The notes: generated by a model from the sequence alone, not told the origin. A DNA stretch of 64,000 nt from JBDGYW01 sp964580055 (GCA_964580055.1 CAZOJI010000014.1:20764-84763), one strand, 5' to 3'. Shown: positions 19,301-29,399, counted from the stretch's first letter. Made by a program: numbers and translations.

Positions 19301-19518
19301 AACCCCTGGCACCCCGTAACCCGCAGCCCGACCTTTGTCTGCAGGCCACGGTCCAAAATGTACCGTTTGATGATCCTCAGAATATCGTTCGAACCGCTCG
19401 CCTGTCCCCCAGTTCCAGCGCAAACGACCAGGGTGGTCCTGTCGTATTGAAATCTCTTGTCGTCCTGAACGCGCTGGCAGAACTCGACAAACTCTCTAAC
19501 TGATGACAGCCTGCTCAC
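16330..19518 (-). CDS. bamH: BamH, NuoF-like NAD/FMN subunit fused to a GltD-like oxidoreductase
   Basis: The GTG at 19518 follows AAGGGG and gives 1062 residues. An in-frame ATG upstream at 19632 lies inside bamG. Residues 1 to about 590 are NuoF-like: a thioredoxin-like N-terminus (VCAGTGGQASGSND), the NADH/FMN site with SGLRGRGGAGFPTGRKWE, and the N3 [4Fe-4S] motif ESCGKCFTCRKGTQRM. Residues from about 600 to the end are GltD/NfnB-like: CPLGTEAWRY, CARVCHHPCEEKCRAG, an FAD site AVIGAGPAGLTAAHCLS, an NAD(P) site IIGGGNSAIDAARMAL, and FAAGDVVRGPNTVVEAI. Ordinary BamH ends after the NuoF part, so the GltD fusion is unusual and could give the complex a second NAD(P)H site. Confidence 0.9.
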   Translation of the reverse strand: MSRLSSVREFVEFCQRVQDDKRFQYDRTTLVVCAGTGGQASGSNDILRIIKRYILDRGLQTKVGLRVTGCQGFCEMDPFILVEPGRHLYPQLKMEDVPRVIEAAVGGFVDEGLIYRDPHDRRQYHAQDDIPFFKKQKRIILGNNEKLDPIRIFNYIERGGYAATQKVFANLDPGWIVEEVKKSGLRGRGGAGFPTGRKWELARASGNGNEQKYIVCNADEGDPGAYMDRSLLEGNPHAIIEGLIIGGIAIGATQGLIYVRSEYPLAIKHTTIALRQARDMGILGTNILGTGNDFDIQIVRGAGAFVCGEETALIRSVEGFIGEPRQRPPYPIEKGIGGHPTCINNVETLANVPVVIDRGADAYSKIGVAGNTGTKIFSLVGKIKNTGLVEVPLGIKISEVVYDIGGGPSGKAKIKAVQTGGPSGGCIPARMFDLPIDYDSLVEAGSIMGSGGMIVMDEDTCMVDVAKYFMRFLKDESCGKCFTCRKGTQRMYEILDDVTKGKATLEDLDLLEQLAHVVADTTMCGLGQSAPNPVLSTLRYFRGEYERHIIEKRCDALVCKDLVGAPCQAACPLGTEAWRYVAHISRGEYEEAYQAIRKPNPFPSVCARVCHHPCEEKCRAGATGGSPVAIRALKRFITDRIEPSSYTPPREEWPNDKPPRVAVIGAGPAGLTAAHCLSLKGCRVDIFEAEQEPGGMLTCAIPSYRLPREIIEKEIDSLLDENVTLKCGKMLGRDFDIDSLLADGFGAVLLAIGAHKSKPLRLENEDVQGVYPSIDFLKSYNLNEQRLAKGHVGIIGGGNSAIDAARMALRLNEVESVTILYRRTRDEMPAFEEEIEAADQEGVRIETLVSPVRIISENGRLAGLECIRNELGDADESGRRRPVPKEGTEHVVDLDTLIVAIGEDSGIDAVTPARSSRLEITRWNTVQANPTTMQTSREGVFAAGDVVRGPNTVVEAIADGKRAATVIERFLKEETLLQPITPSLPRTYVEPIQDDGALQGARAETPRAPAEWRRRNFAEVEVTLSPAEARREALRCLRCDLEFTAVGDGENPKEREDGRQTA

Positions 19519-19555
19519 AGCAACACCCCTTAGCGATAAGTGTCCTAAGTCAACC

Positions 19556-20407
19556 TCAATCCAACGGGACGCCGCCCAGGTCCAGCATGTGGCCACGACA
19601 GCCTCGACGGGAGCAGATCTGCACCACACCACCCCCGCGCACGATCATTGGCACCATTGGCGCGCCACACTCACTGCAACGGCCTCCGCCGATCAGTTCT
19701 GCGTGGCAGTGCGGGCAGAACAGCTGAACGATCTCATCGATGGGGATGTCGTACTCTGAAGCCACCTTGTAGCTGCCATACAGGCTCGAAAGAGCCAGCC
19801 AGCCGTGTCTGTGGCCGAACGACACTGTCACACGAATCGAAGGGTGACCGTCGATAATGTGCTCGGAGTCCATCAAGCTGTGATTGCAACGGGCGCAACT
19901 CACTTCCACAGGGAAGACGCGATCATCCGTCTCGGTCTCTACCATGTCGAGGCCTGCGCGCGTCTCCTCGATTACCTGCTTGACCTTGGAGGTCGTAACC
20001 TTGGAGTAATAGTGGCCGTCCGCCACTACCACGGGACCCAAGGCACAGGCTCCCAGACAGTTGACGGTCTCCAGGGAGAAATCTCTGTCGGGCGTCGTCT
20101 CGCCCGATCGGATACCCAACGCATCTTGGAAAGCCTCCGCGATCCTGGGACCACCATGAACGTGGCATGCAGTACCCAAACAGACGGAAATGAGATGTTT
20201 GCCTCGGGGCTTCAGGCTGAACGCCTTGTAAAACGTGGCTACACCGTAGACGTCCACCAGTGAGCGTCCGGTCTGTGCGGCGATCTTCTTCAGTTCATCC
20301 TCAGGGAGATAGCCATACTTCGCCTGAAGCTGCTCCAGTACGCTGATGAGTCCTACTTGACCGCTGTCAGCTTCCTCGACGAGAGTTCCAGCTTGGTCCG
20401 GTTTCAT
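19556..20407 (-). CDS. bamG: BamG, NuoE-like [2Fe-2S] subunit with C-terminal zinc-ribbon extension
   Basis: The ATG at 20407 (MKPDQAGTLVEEA) begins the family-typical sequence; the frame is open further upstream but without family similarity. Residues 1 to about 160 are the NuoE thioredoxin-like fold with the [2Fe-2S] ligands CLGTACHVHGG and CLGACALGPVV. About 120 more residues follow with zinc-ribbon-like Cys groups: CARCNHSLMD, FCPHCHAELIGGGRCSECG and CSRRGCRGH. NuoE proteins normally stop near residue 160. The tail may be a binding or regulatory module of this complex. The stop lies 37 bp before the bamH start. Confidence 0.88.
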   Translation of the reverse strand: MKPDQAGTLVEEADSGQVGLISVLEQLQAKYGYLPEDELKKIAAQTGRSLVDVYGVATFYKAFSLKPRGKHLISVCLGTACHVHGGPRIAEAFQDALGIRSGETTPDRDFSLETVNCLGACALGPVVVADGHYYSKVTTSKVKQVIEETRAGLDMVETETDDRVFPVEVSCARCNHSLMDSEHIIDGHPSIRVTVSFGHRHGWLALSSLYGSYKVASEYDIPIDEIVQLFCPHCHAELIGGGRCSECGAPMVPMIVRGGGVVQICSRRGCRGHMLDLGGVPLD

Positions 20408-20439
20408 GCCGTGTCTTCCTCGATTCGTTCTCTGCGACT

Positions 20440-20637
20440 TCAGATCTCTTCCATGTACTCTTCGCAATGCCACACGCCTCCCTCCGACTGCGGCAGAAGG
20501 CAAGTGTGACGATTTGCGCAGTTCGTGCACAAACCTTTGCACTGACTGTCATTCTCCTCCCGGCGTTCTTGCCTCGTCCGATCGGCAAGAGACTCATCAT
20601 TGCCTTGGTCCCGAGATCCGAAGGGATAGTTCCCCAT
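20440..20637 (-). CDS. Small Cys-rich protein preceding bamG
   Basis: This 65-residue protein has an ATG preceded by GAGGAC at about six bases. The first half is charged and probably disordered. The second half is a compact Cys/His motif, CKGLCTNCANRHTC followed by GGVWHCEEY. I recognise this pattern from small putative metal-binding proteins near Fe-S oxidoreductase operons, but I know no defined function. The gene ends 32 bp before bamG in the same direction, so it is probably the first gene of the bamGHI operon. A possible role in cluster or zinc delivery is a guess. Confidence 0.7.
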   Translation of the reverse strand: MGNYPFGSRDQGNDESLADRTRQERREENDSQCKGLCTNCANRHTCLLPQSEGGVWHCEEYMEEI

Positions 20638-20721
20638 CTATGTCCTCGATGAATGAGCTTCATTGCAATTTGCGGTTATTCAATAGCCGTGCCTGCGGCG
20701 CTAAGCACCGGCGCTGTGACG

Positions 20722-20737
20722 GCAAATGGAAACCCCA
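20722..20737 (-). promoter_or_regulatory. Candidate sigma-54 (-24/-12) promoter for the bamG operon
   Basis: Read on the minus strand, GGGGTTTCCATTTGCC has GG and GC dinucleotides exactly ten bases apart, and the -12 part TTGC matches the sigma-54 consensus. The -24 part matches only its GG core. It lies about 85 bases upstream of the small Cys-rich gene, with a palindrome further upstream and a sigma-54 activator encoded next door. The call depends on that context. Confidence 0.4.
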
Positions 20738-20783
20738 AGCGCTAAATCGTTGAACTACAGTATGTTATGCAGTAGACACATCG

Positions 20784-20800
20784 TGATGCCAACGGCATCA
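20784..20800. promoter_or_regulatory. Palindrome, candidate enhancer site for the sigma-54 activator
   Basis: TGATGCC-AAC-GGCATCA is a perfect inverted repeat with 7-base arms. Its centre is about 80 bases upstream of the start point predicted from the -24/-12 candidate, a normal distance for an NtrC-family activator site. The rest of 20638-20928 contains a GC-rich stretch and no further gene. Confidence 0.4.
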
Positions 20801-20928
20801 GAGGTGGGGGCAAATCCTCAGGGCGGGGACAAGGGTGTGGCGCATCTTGCCCCGGCGGGGAGAAAAGTACCACTCAAAACTACTTTCCTTGCCGCCTTCG
20901 AAGAGCTTTCCCAGAGATCGTCAGTGGC

Positions 20929-22314
20929 CTAGTCAACGGCGGGCGAGGGGCTTTGCGATCCATCAGCATTGCCTGCTTCCAATCGCTTGGTTCGTTCGCG
21001 CAAGGTCTTACGATCTATGCCGAGTATGCCGGCTGCGCGGGTCTTGTTGCCACCCACCGATGCGAGCACGTTTCGAATGTGCTCCGCCTCTACCTCGGCA
21101 AGAGTCCGGTGCAATCCCGATTCTCGTACTCCTGCGTAGCGCATCAAGGCAGGCAAGTCAGGTCCGTCGATCACATCAGAGTCCGTCATCACCACAACGC
21201 TGCGCACGACGTTCTGCAGCTCGCGAACGTTGCCGGGCCAGGTATAATTCCTCAGCATCTCGAGAGCTTTGTCGGTGAATCGGGGCTGGGGCTTTTCCGC
21301 CTCCGCCGAGAATTCTCGCGCGAAGTGGTTGGCCAGGAGAAGTATATCCTCTCCTCGGTCCTGAAGCGGTGGGATGACGATCTCGATGACGTTCAACCGG
21401 TAGTAGAGATCTTCCCGAAAACTGCCTTTCTTGACGAGTGTGAGTAGATCCTTGTTAGTCGCCGCGAGTATCCTGACGTTGACCTTTCGAGACTGAGTGG
21501 AGCCCACCATGCATATTTCCTTCTCTTGCAGGACTCGCAGCAGTTTCACCTGCATAGCGAGACTGGTTTCGCTGACTTCGTCCAGGAATATGGTGCCGCC
21601 GTCCGCAGTCTGGAAAAAACCGGCACGTGATTCCACCGCACCCGTGAAGGCACCCTTGACATAGCCGAAAAGCTCGCTCTCCAGTAGAGTCTCAGGTATG
21701 CCGCCGCAGTTGACCGGCACGAACGGCGCCGATGCCTTTTTGCTACTGTAATGAATCGCCCGGGCCACCAGCTCTTTGCCCGTGCCACTCTGGCCGGCAA
21801 TCAAGACCGTGGCAGGGGTGTTGGCCGCTTTTCCGATTGCATTGAAGACCCGGTTCATGGGCTCCGATTCGCCGAGCAGCCCGTACCGGGATTTGATTGT
21901 CTGTGGCATTCGGTCCTGAGTGGCGAGACGCAATCTGAGTTTTTCCAGTGCCCTCCCCACTGCCGCATATAGCTCCTCATCTGTGAAGGGCTTGGTGAGA
22001 TACTCTTCAGCTCCGGCTTTGATTGCGTCGACCGCACCATCCACAGTTGCGTACCCGGTTATCATCATTACTTCCGTGTTCTTCAAATTCTCCCGGACGT
22101 AGCGGATCAGATCCATCCCGGACATCCCCGGCATCTTCAGATCGGTGATTACCAAATCGATTGGTGTATCGTCCAAGATCCTGATAGCTTCGGCGACACC
22201 GGGTACCGACAACACCTCGTAGCCCTCCGAACTGAGGTTTCGTTCGACCATTTCCAACGTTGCTGGGGAGTCGTCGACGATCAAGATGCGTTCCTTTTCA
22301 ACCCTGTTCTTCAT
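20929..22314 (-). CDS. Sigma-54-dependent response regulator (NtrC family)
   Basis: This 461-residue activator has three parts. Residues 1-120 are a receiver with the acidic pair Asp14/15, phospho-acceptor Asp58 (VITDLKMPG) and the KPF lysine. Residues about 145-380 are an AAA+ domain with Walker A GQSGTGKE (174-181), the sigma-54-contacting GAFTGA loop (221-226) and GTIFLDE. The end is a Fis-type helix-turn-helix (GGNKTRAAGILGIDRKTLRERT). It overlaps the histidine kinase stop by 4 bp. In Geobacter a comparable two-component pair (BamVW) controls bam genes. By analogy this one probably controls the bamG operon and perhaps bamB, though the sensed signal is unknown. Confidence 0.9.
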   Translation of the reverse strand: MKNRVEKERILIVDDSPATLEMVERNLSSEGYEVLSVPGVAEAIRILDDTPIDLVITDLKMPGMSGMDLIRYVRENLKNTEVMMITGYATVDGAVDAIKAGAEEYLTKPFTDEELYAAVGRALEKLRLRLATQDRMPQTIKSRYGLLGESEPMNRVFNAIGKAANTPATVLIAGQSGTGKELVARAIHYSSKKASAPFVPVNCGGIPETLLESELFGYVKGAFTGAVESRAGFFQTADGGTIFLDEVSETSLAMQVKLLRVLQEKEICMVGSTQSRKVNVRILAATNKDLLTLVKKGSFREDLYYRLNVIEIVIPPLQDRGEDILLLANHFAREFSAEAEKPQPRFTDKALEMLRNYTWPGNVRELQNVVRSVVVMTDSDVIDGPDLPALMRYAGVRESGLHRTLAEVEAEHIRNVLASVGGNKTRAAGILGIDRKTLRERTKRLEAGNADGSQSPSPAVD

Positions 22315-24014
22315 TTGCTCGGTTCACCCTCGTCCGGAATCGTGAGCGGGAATGATATTTGAAACTTCGTACCTCTTGCTTCTTCTGTATCGACCATGAT
22401 GTCGCCCCCATGAGAGCTAACAATCCCATGAACGACCGCCAGCCCCAATCCAGTTCCCTCATGTACGTCCTTGGTAGTGAAGAACGGTAGGAAGATCTGG
22501 CTCTTGGTATCCTCGCTCATCCCAGTGCCTGTATCCTCGACGCTCAGAAAGACCGCCTCTTCCGTTGCTCGAGTTGCCACTGTCAAACGCCCTCCATCCT
22601 GCATCGCCTGGATTGCGTTGACCACCAGGTTGACCAGTACCTGGTTCATCTGACCGCTATCCACAGTGATCCTGGGAAGATTGTCACCCAGATCGAGATC
22701 GAGCTCGATTCCCGCCTTTGCACACCGCGCCTCGAAATAGTAGATCCCCTCCTTGACGAGGTCGTTCAGGTTTACCGGCGATTTCTTGGGTGGGAGCTGG
22801 CGCGAGAAGGTCATCAGCTTCCTGATTATTTCTCTCGCATGGAGCGAGGCCGTTTCGATGTTGCTCAGGTCTTTCCCGGCCTGTGCAGGCAGATCCGGAG
22901 TCTTCTTTGCCAACTGTGCAAAACCAAGAATGTTGCCCAGCGGCTCGTTCAACTCGTGAGCCACGCCGGCCGCGAGCTGGCCGATGGTGGCAAGCCTATC
23001 GGCGTGTCTGAGCTGTTCCTGCAGTAATGCCCTCTCCTCGTCGGTTTTGGTGCGATGGTAGAAGATGGCCACTTCCCTCGACACGCTGTCGATTAGACTG
23101 CGCTCTTCGGTCAAGAACGGCCCCTCGTCCATGGTCAGCTTCTTTTCGAGATAAACGACCTCCACGAAGCCGACCTTCCTGTTGTCCAATACGATATCAG
23201 ATACCTGCCGGTAGGGCGTTTCTCGAAAGCCCTCGGTTGCATAGGACCGTCCCTCGAGGACGATACGGGCGCAAGTGACCTCCGGGTATAGCCAGGCGGG
23301 AGGAAGCATCTCTACAATGCCTTGCAGGATCTCGTCGACGGACGCTCCCGGCTGAGCAATCACTCGTGCGATACCGTACAGGCAAGTGAGTTCTTTGATT
23401 CTCTCCCTGAGCTCGATCTGGGCGTACTGATGGGTTAGTGCGACCCCGAGTATCTCGGAGACGTCCTCGTATAAGCCGAGATCGTGAATAGAGAAGAACC
23501 CTCTACTTCTGCTCTTGAGGTGCAAAAGTCCGATACACTCGCCTTCGATACGGATGGCAACAAGCACTAGGCTCTTGTAGTGACCGGGAAGATGTAAAGC
23601 TCGAAGAGACCCGGGTCGGCTCTCATTCTTATCGAGAATCGTCGCAGCCGAAGCGTCGTCGCACCAGAAGCTTCCTCGTTCAGTGACGAAGGGCTGCAAC
23701 CCATCCAGGTACCCGTTGATCACGTTGCAACACAGCTTCTCCATGCTCAGTTCACCGCTGTCATACGGAGGGGGAGTTATTTCCTCACCCAACGGGCACG
23801 GCACGAGTATGAATCCGAACGGCATCTTCTTGGAGCCGGTGAGCGAGCATCGGAAGTGTTTTGACGGATCGTCCTTCACCCACAACTCGACGGCGTCGGC
23901 GCCAGAGAAAGCCATGATCTTCTCCGACACCACAGGGAGGAAATCCTTGCTCAAGAGTCCCTTGGTGGCGTAACTGAGAAGCTCGTGGGAAAGACTACGA
24001 AATCGTTCAAACAT
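22311..24014 (-). CDS. Cytosolic sensor histidine kinase with GAF-type sensor domains
   Basis: This 567-residue kinase has no membrane segment. Residues 1 to about 200 look like a GAF-type sensor. Residues 205-320 (RIKELTCLYGIARVIA, LPPAWLYPEVTCARI, RETPYRQVSDIV) form a second sensor that matches the N-terminus of the 1068-residue ATP-grasp protein of the bam operon. The HisKA domain has His353 in AAGVAHELNEPLGN, and the ATPase domain has NLVVNAIQAM, DTGTGMS and GTGLGLAVVHGI. Its stop overlaps the response regulator start. A soluble sensor fits detection of an intracellular signal such as an aromatic acyl-CoA or redox state, but that is an inference. Confidence 0.9.
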   Translation of the reverse strand: MFERFRSLSHELLSYATKGLLSKDFLPVVSEKIMAFSGADAVELWVKDDPSKHFRCSLTGSKKMPFGFILVPCPLGEEITPPPYDSGELSMEKLCCNVINGYLDGLQPFVTERGSFWCDDASAATILDKNESRPGSLRALHLPGHYKSLVLVAIRIEGECIGLLHLKSRSRGFFSIHDLGLYEDVSEILGVALTHQYAQIELRERIKELTCLYGIARVIAQPGASVDEILQGIVEMLPPAWLYPEVTCARIVLEGRSYATEGFRETPYRQVSDIVLDNRKVGFVEVVYLEKKLTMDEGPFLTEERSLIDSVSREVAIFYHRTKTDEERALLQEQLRHADRLATIGQLAAGVAHELNEPLGNILGFAQLAKKTPDLPAQAGKDLSNIETASLHAREIIRKLMTFSRQLPPKKSPVNLNDLVKEGIYYFEARCAKAGIELDLDLGDNLPRITVDSGQMNQVLVNLVVNAIQAMQDGGRLTVATRATEEAVFLSVEDTGTGMSEDTKSQIFLPFFTTKDVHEGTGLGLAVVHGIVSSHGGDIMVDTEEARGTKFQISFPLTIPDEGEPSK

Positions 24015-24077
24015 CGATCAACTGAATATTAGATATCATCGACCGACAGGCACCGTGCAAAGCCCGAGCATAATCAC

Positions 24078-24938
24078 TCAAAGTAACTCTCTAGTCGCGT
24101 TTTCCAGGTCTTCGAGGTCAAAACGCACCAATGCCAACTCAGGTCCATCATGTGCCGCGGAAAACGCATGAGTTCGGCCGATACGATCACGCCACGTTCC
24201 CGTAAGTCTCGCGGACTCGTGAACGTGTCCATGGAGTGTCACCAGAGGTTGGCGGGTCTCAATGAAACGTTGCATGGCGATGCTGCCCACATGTACATCC
24301 AACGGTACGTGGTCGACCATTTTGCCGTCCAGGGAGGCGCGGTCGAGCCTGGTCTTGTAAGGGGGCGAATGGAACAAGAACACTGCATTGTGCAGGTGCG
24401 CGTCGCGCGCCAGGCTGTCGAGATCATTCTGGATGGTAGACCATTGCAGTATGTGCTCGGGCACGGCGACGGAGAGAACCCCATCCTCAGGATGAACGCA
24501 CCCGGGATCCACAAACCTGGAGACGTCGTAACGCTCCCAATCTTTGAGCGAGAACGGCGTCGGCGGAACGTATGAGTATCCGTACACCGAGTAATCACCG
24601 AACTGTTTGCGGGAATTGTGCACGTACTCCCAAACATGACGAGAAGCAGCATCGAGGACCGCGGCTTCTTCAGATCTGGGATCGTCATTCCCTAGAACCA
24701 TGAAGACCCTGGGGTACGCATGCCCTAGCTGCTGTCGCAGTGTCGTGAGCCGCGGGACCAGAAACTCCGTGATGAAATCTTGGTGTTTGTTCGCAGTCCT
24801 CAACGAACTGAAACCGGGTGGAAGCAGATCGCCACCCAAAAAGACCGCAGACGGGCGTTCGTCGGAGATCACATCGAACAACTTGCCAAAGCGATCCGTG
24901 TGTCCGTGCAGATCCGATATGAAGAGGCAGGCCTTCAA
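24078..24938 (-). CDS. Calcineurin-like metallophosphoesterase
   Basis: This 286-residue protein has the metal-binding motifs of the family in order: DLHGH at residues 9-13, GGDLLPPG, LGNDD, a His in FLFHSPP, and GHVH near residue 235. No signal peptide or membrane segment is seen, so it is probably cytoplasmic. Its substrate cannot be told; relatives act on nucleotides, phosphoproteins or phosphodiesters. It lies 63 bp upstream of the histidine kinase on the same strand and may share its transcript. No direct link to benzoyl-CoA metabolism is visible. Confidence 0.8.
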   Translation of the reverse strand: MKACLFISDLHGHTDRFGKLFDVISDERPSAVFLGGDLLPPGFSSLRTANKHQDFITEFLVPRLTTLRQQLGHAYPRVFMVLGNDDPRSEEAAVLDAASRHVWEYVHNSRKQFGDYSVYGYSYVPPTPFSLKDWERYDVSRFVDPGCVHPEDGVLSVAVPEHILQWSTIQNDLDSLARDAHLHNAVFLFHSPPYKTRLDRASLDGKMVDHVPLDVHVGSIAMQRFIETRQPLVTLHGHVHESARLTGTWRDRIGRTHAFSAAHDGPELALVRFDLEDLENATRELL

Positions 24939-25431
24939 TACTGGTGCTTTCTGTTCGGCGAATAGGGCCCTTGCTTGAAGAATGCTAGCGTTTCACACTA
25001 GGGCCCGCAACGCGAGCCAAGGCACGGGTGTGAATGATGGAGCTTGTCATGAACGACTTCAAAGTCGTGAGCGGTGGTCGAGGTCGAAGACAGAGGCGTG
25101 CCGGGTCCGGCTCTCGAAGACAAGAGAACGATCGTCAGAAAGCAGGATTCAAGGCAAAGCCGCTCCGCCCCCCCTCCCCCCTGGACGCGTACATCGTGGG
25201 ACCCTATACTATGCGGCGGTGAAAGGGATTCCTACGCCTAACGGCGTCAGGACGAGGCGCCCCCCCTGGTACGTGACGGCACACGAACAAAGATGCGAAG
25301 ACTACGCCGTCACTATTCGGGACAGCAGAAACTCTCTGAAGTAGATTCGGGTTTCCTCCGGCAAGTTCCTGACGTGGATCCGAGTTGGGTCGTAAGGAAT
25401 CGTTTCGTTCCTCGAACGCGTGGAGTGAACC
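24939..25431. other. Intergenic region with no intact gene; contains a bamF-like relic
   Basis: This 493-bp gap lies between the divergent phosphoesterase and M14 peptidase genes. The only recognisable content is the bamF-like fragment listed separately. The start of the M14 gene is preceded by no strong Shine-Dalgarno match. Open frames here are short, rich in Arg and Pro, and not convincing. Confidence 0.6.
25030..25150 (+). pseudogene. Degenerate copy of the 3' end of bamF
   Basis: Bases 25115-25146 match bamF bases 7537-7568 at 31 of 32 positions. In the frame at 25071 the translation is AVVEVEDRGVPGPALEDK followed by RTIVRKQ. The BamF C-terminus reads AVSEISGRSVPDPLPEDK followed by RTIVRKQ. 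Further upstream, in a shifted frame, GACHE matches GTCYE of the last ferredoxin motif. The fragment has stops and a frameshift and no start. It looks like the remnant of a second bamF-type gene or of a rearrangement of this locus. Confidence 0.7.
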
Positions 25432-28263
<2,832 letters not shown>

Positions 28264-28290
28264 TTCAGGGAGGTAGCAGCGGGGCCTGAC

Positions 28291-29061
28291 TCATTTACTC
28301 GTAGCCACGTGGCGCCACAAGAACTCGGCCCGGTCCAGTCTGCGCTCGATCTCCTCCACATAGCGGAGGTAGTGCGGACTGGATCTGCTCGGGTTCCAGC
28401 TCGAAGGACGCGGTAAGCTCGCGGCAAGCAAGGCGGCTTCGTGTTCGGTCAGAGCCGAAGCCGCCTTGTCGAAGTAATACCCGGATGCTGCTCCGACTCC
28501 GTAGACGCCAACGCCGAACTCGGCCACGTTGAGGTAGATCTCCAATATTCTCTGCTTCGTGAGCGAGTTTTCGAGCCGGCGGGTCAGCAGAACCTCCTTC
28601 AGCTTGCGAAGAGGGTTCCGCGAGGGAGACAGCCACAGGTTCTTCGCCGTCTGCTGAGTTATGGTGGAGGCACCGCGCGGCGCCTCCAGTTCCAAGACAG
28701 CCTCCCGCACCGCCGCTCCGATCTCCGATTTAGAAAAACCGGAGTGCGAGAAGAACTCGATGTCTTCCGCCACCACGGCAGCGCGCTTCATGTGCAGCGA
28801 AATCTGCTCGTATGCTACCCAGTGCCAGCGCAGCGATGGCAGCGTCGAGTCGCTCTCCAACCGCCGTTTGTACCGTTCGATGAAAGCTGTTGTCCGCGGG
28901 TTCGTCGATGCGAGAGGTCCCGCGTTCGGGAGCGTGAGCCACGACACGCAGAGCCATACTATCACGATTCCTGCCAGACACGCTGCAACCACACCCAAGC
29001 GCATCAACAGGCGGCGCCAATTGATGCGCGGTACCTCGAGCCCGCGTTCGTACGACTTCAC
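28291..29061 (-). CDS. mtgA: Monofunctional biosynthetic peptidoglycan transglycosylase
   Basis: This 256-residue GT51 enzyme polymerises lipid II into glycan strands at the periplasmic face of the inner membrane. One N-terminal membrane segment is visible (VVAACLAGIVIVWLCVSWL). The catalytic Glu motif is AEDIEFFSHSGF. GASTITQQTAKNLWL, RKLKEVLLTRRLE and QRILEIYLNVAEFG follow, all GT51 signatures. The length is normal for MtgA, and there is no transpeptidase domain. It is a housekeeping gene with no link to the aromatic island. Confidence 0.92.
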   Translation of the reverse strand: MKSYERGLEVPRINWRRLLMRLGVVAACLAGIVIVWLCVSWLTLPNAGPLASTNPRTTAFIERYKRRLESDSTLPSLRWHWVAYEQISLHMKRAAVVAEDIEFFSHSGFSKSEIGAAVREAVLELEAPRGASTITQQTAKNLWLSPSRNPLRKLKEVLLTRRLENSLTKQRILEIYLNVAEFGVGVYGVGAASGYYFDKAASALTEHEAALLAASLPRPSSWNPSRSSPHYLRYVEEIERRLDRAEFLWRHVATSK

Positions 29062-29399
29062 AGTCTCAGAAGCTTGCGAGACCTCGAATGCAGCGCAAGA
29101 GTGTACAGTGGCTTGAAAGGTCGGCCGGCTCAGTTACCCTTAGCACAGGCGCAACTCAGACGCAGCTGTCGTTGAGAGTCTCGGCCGGTTGCTCCCGCGG
29201 CAACTGCCGGCTCTTGCTCGACTCTTGGGCATGAAGGGATTGTCATGAAGTGCCGGGGAGCGAACCGTTCCTCCAAAACAATGCCACAAAGGAACCAGCA
29301 CCCGGAGCAAGGTTGCACAGAAAGGTGGGTATTCACAACATTCCTGCTGCCCGTGCTCGCTCTAATCAACACCCGAAAGTTGCCGACAAGGAGCTGGCC
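29062..29399. other. Divergent intergenic region
   Basis: This 338-bp stretch lies between the divergent mtgA and aldo-keto reductase genes and should contain both promoters. I see no convincing small gene, RNA or dyad. Open frames on both strands are shadows without start signals. Confidence 0.5.

Noticed and set aside
24045..24065. Sigma-54-like promoter GGCACCGTGCAAAGC near the histidine kinase start
   Set aside because: It reads on the plus strand, away from the kinase, and its GG and GC are 11 rather than 10 bases apart.
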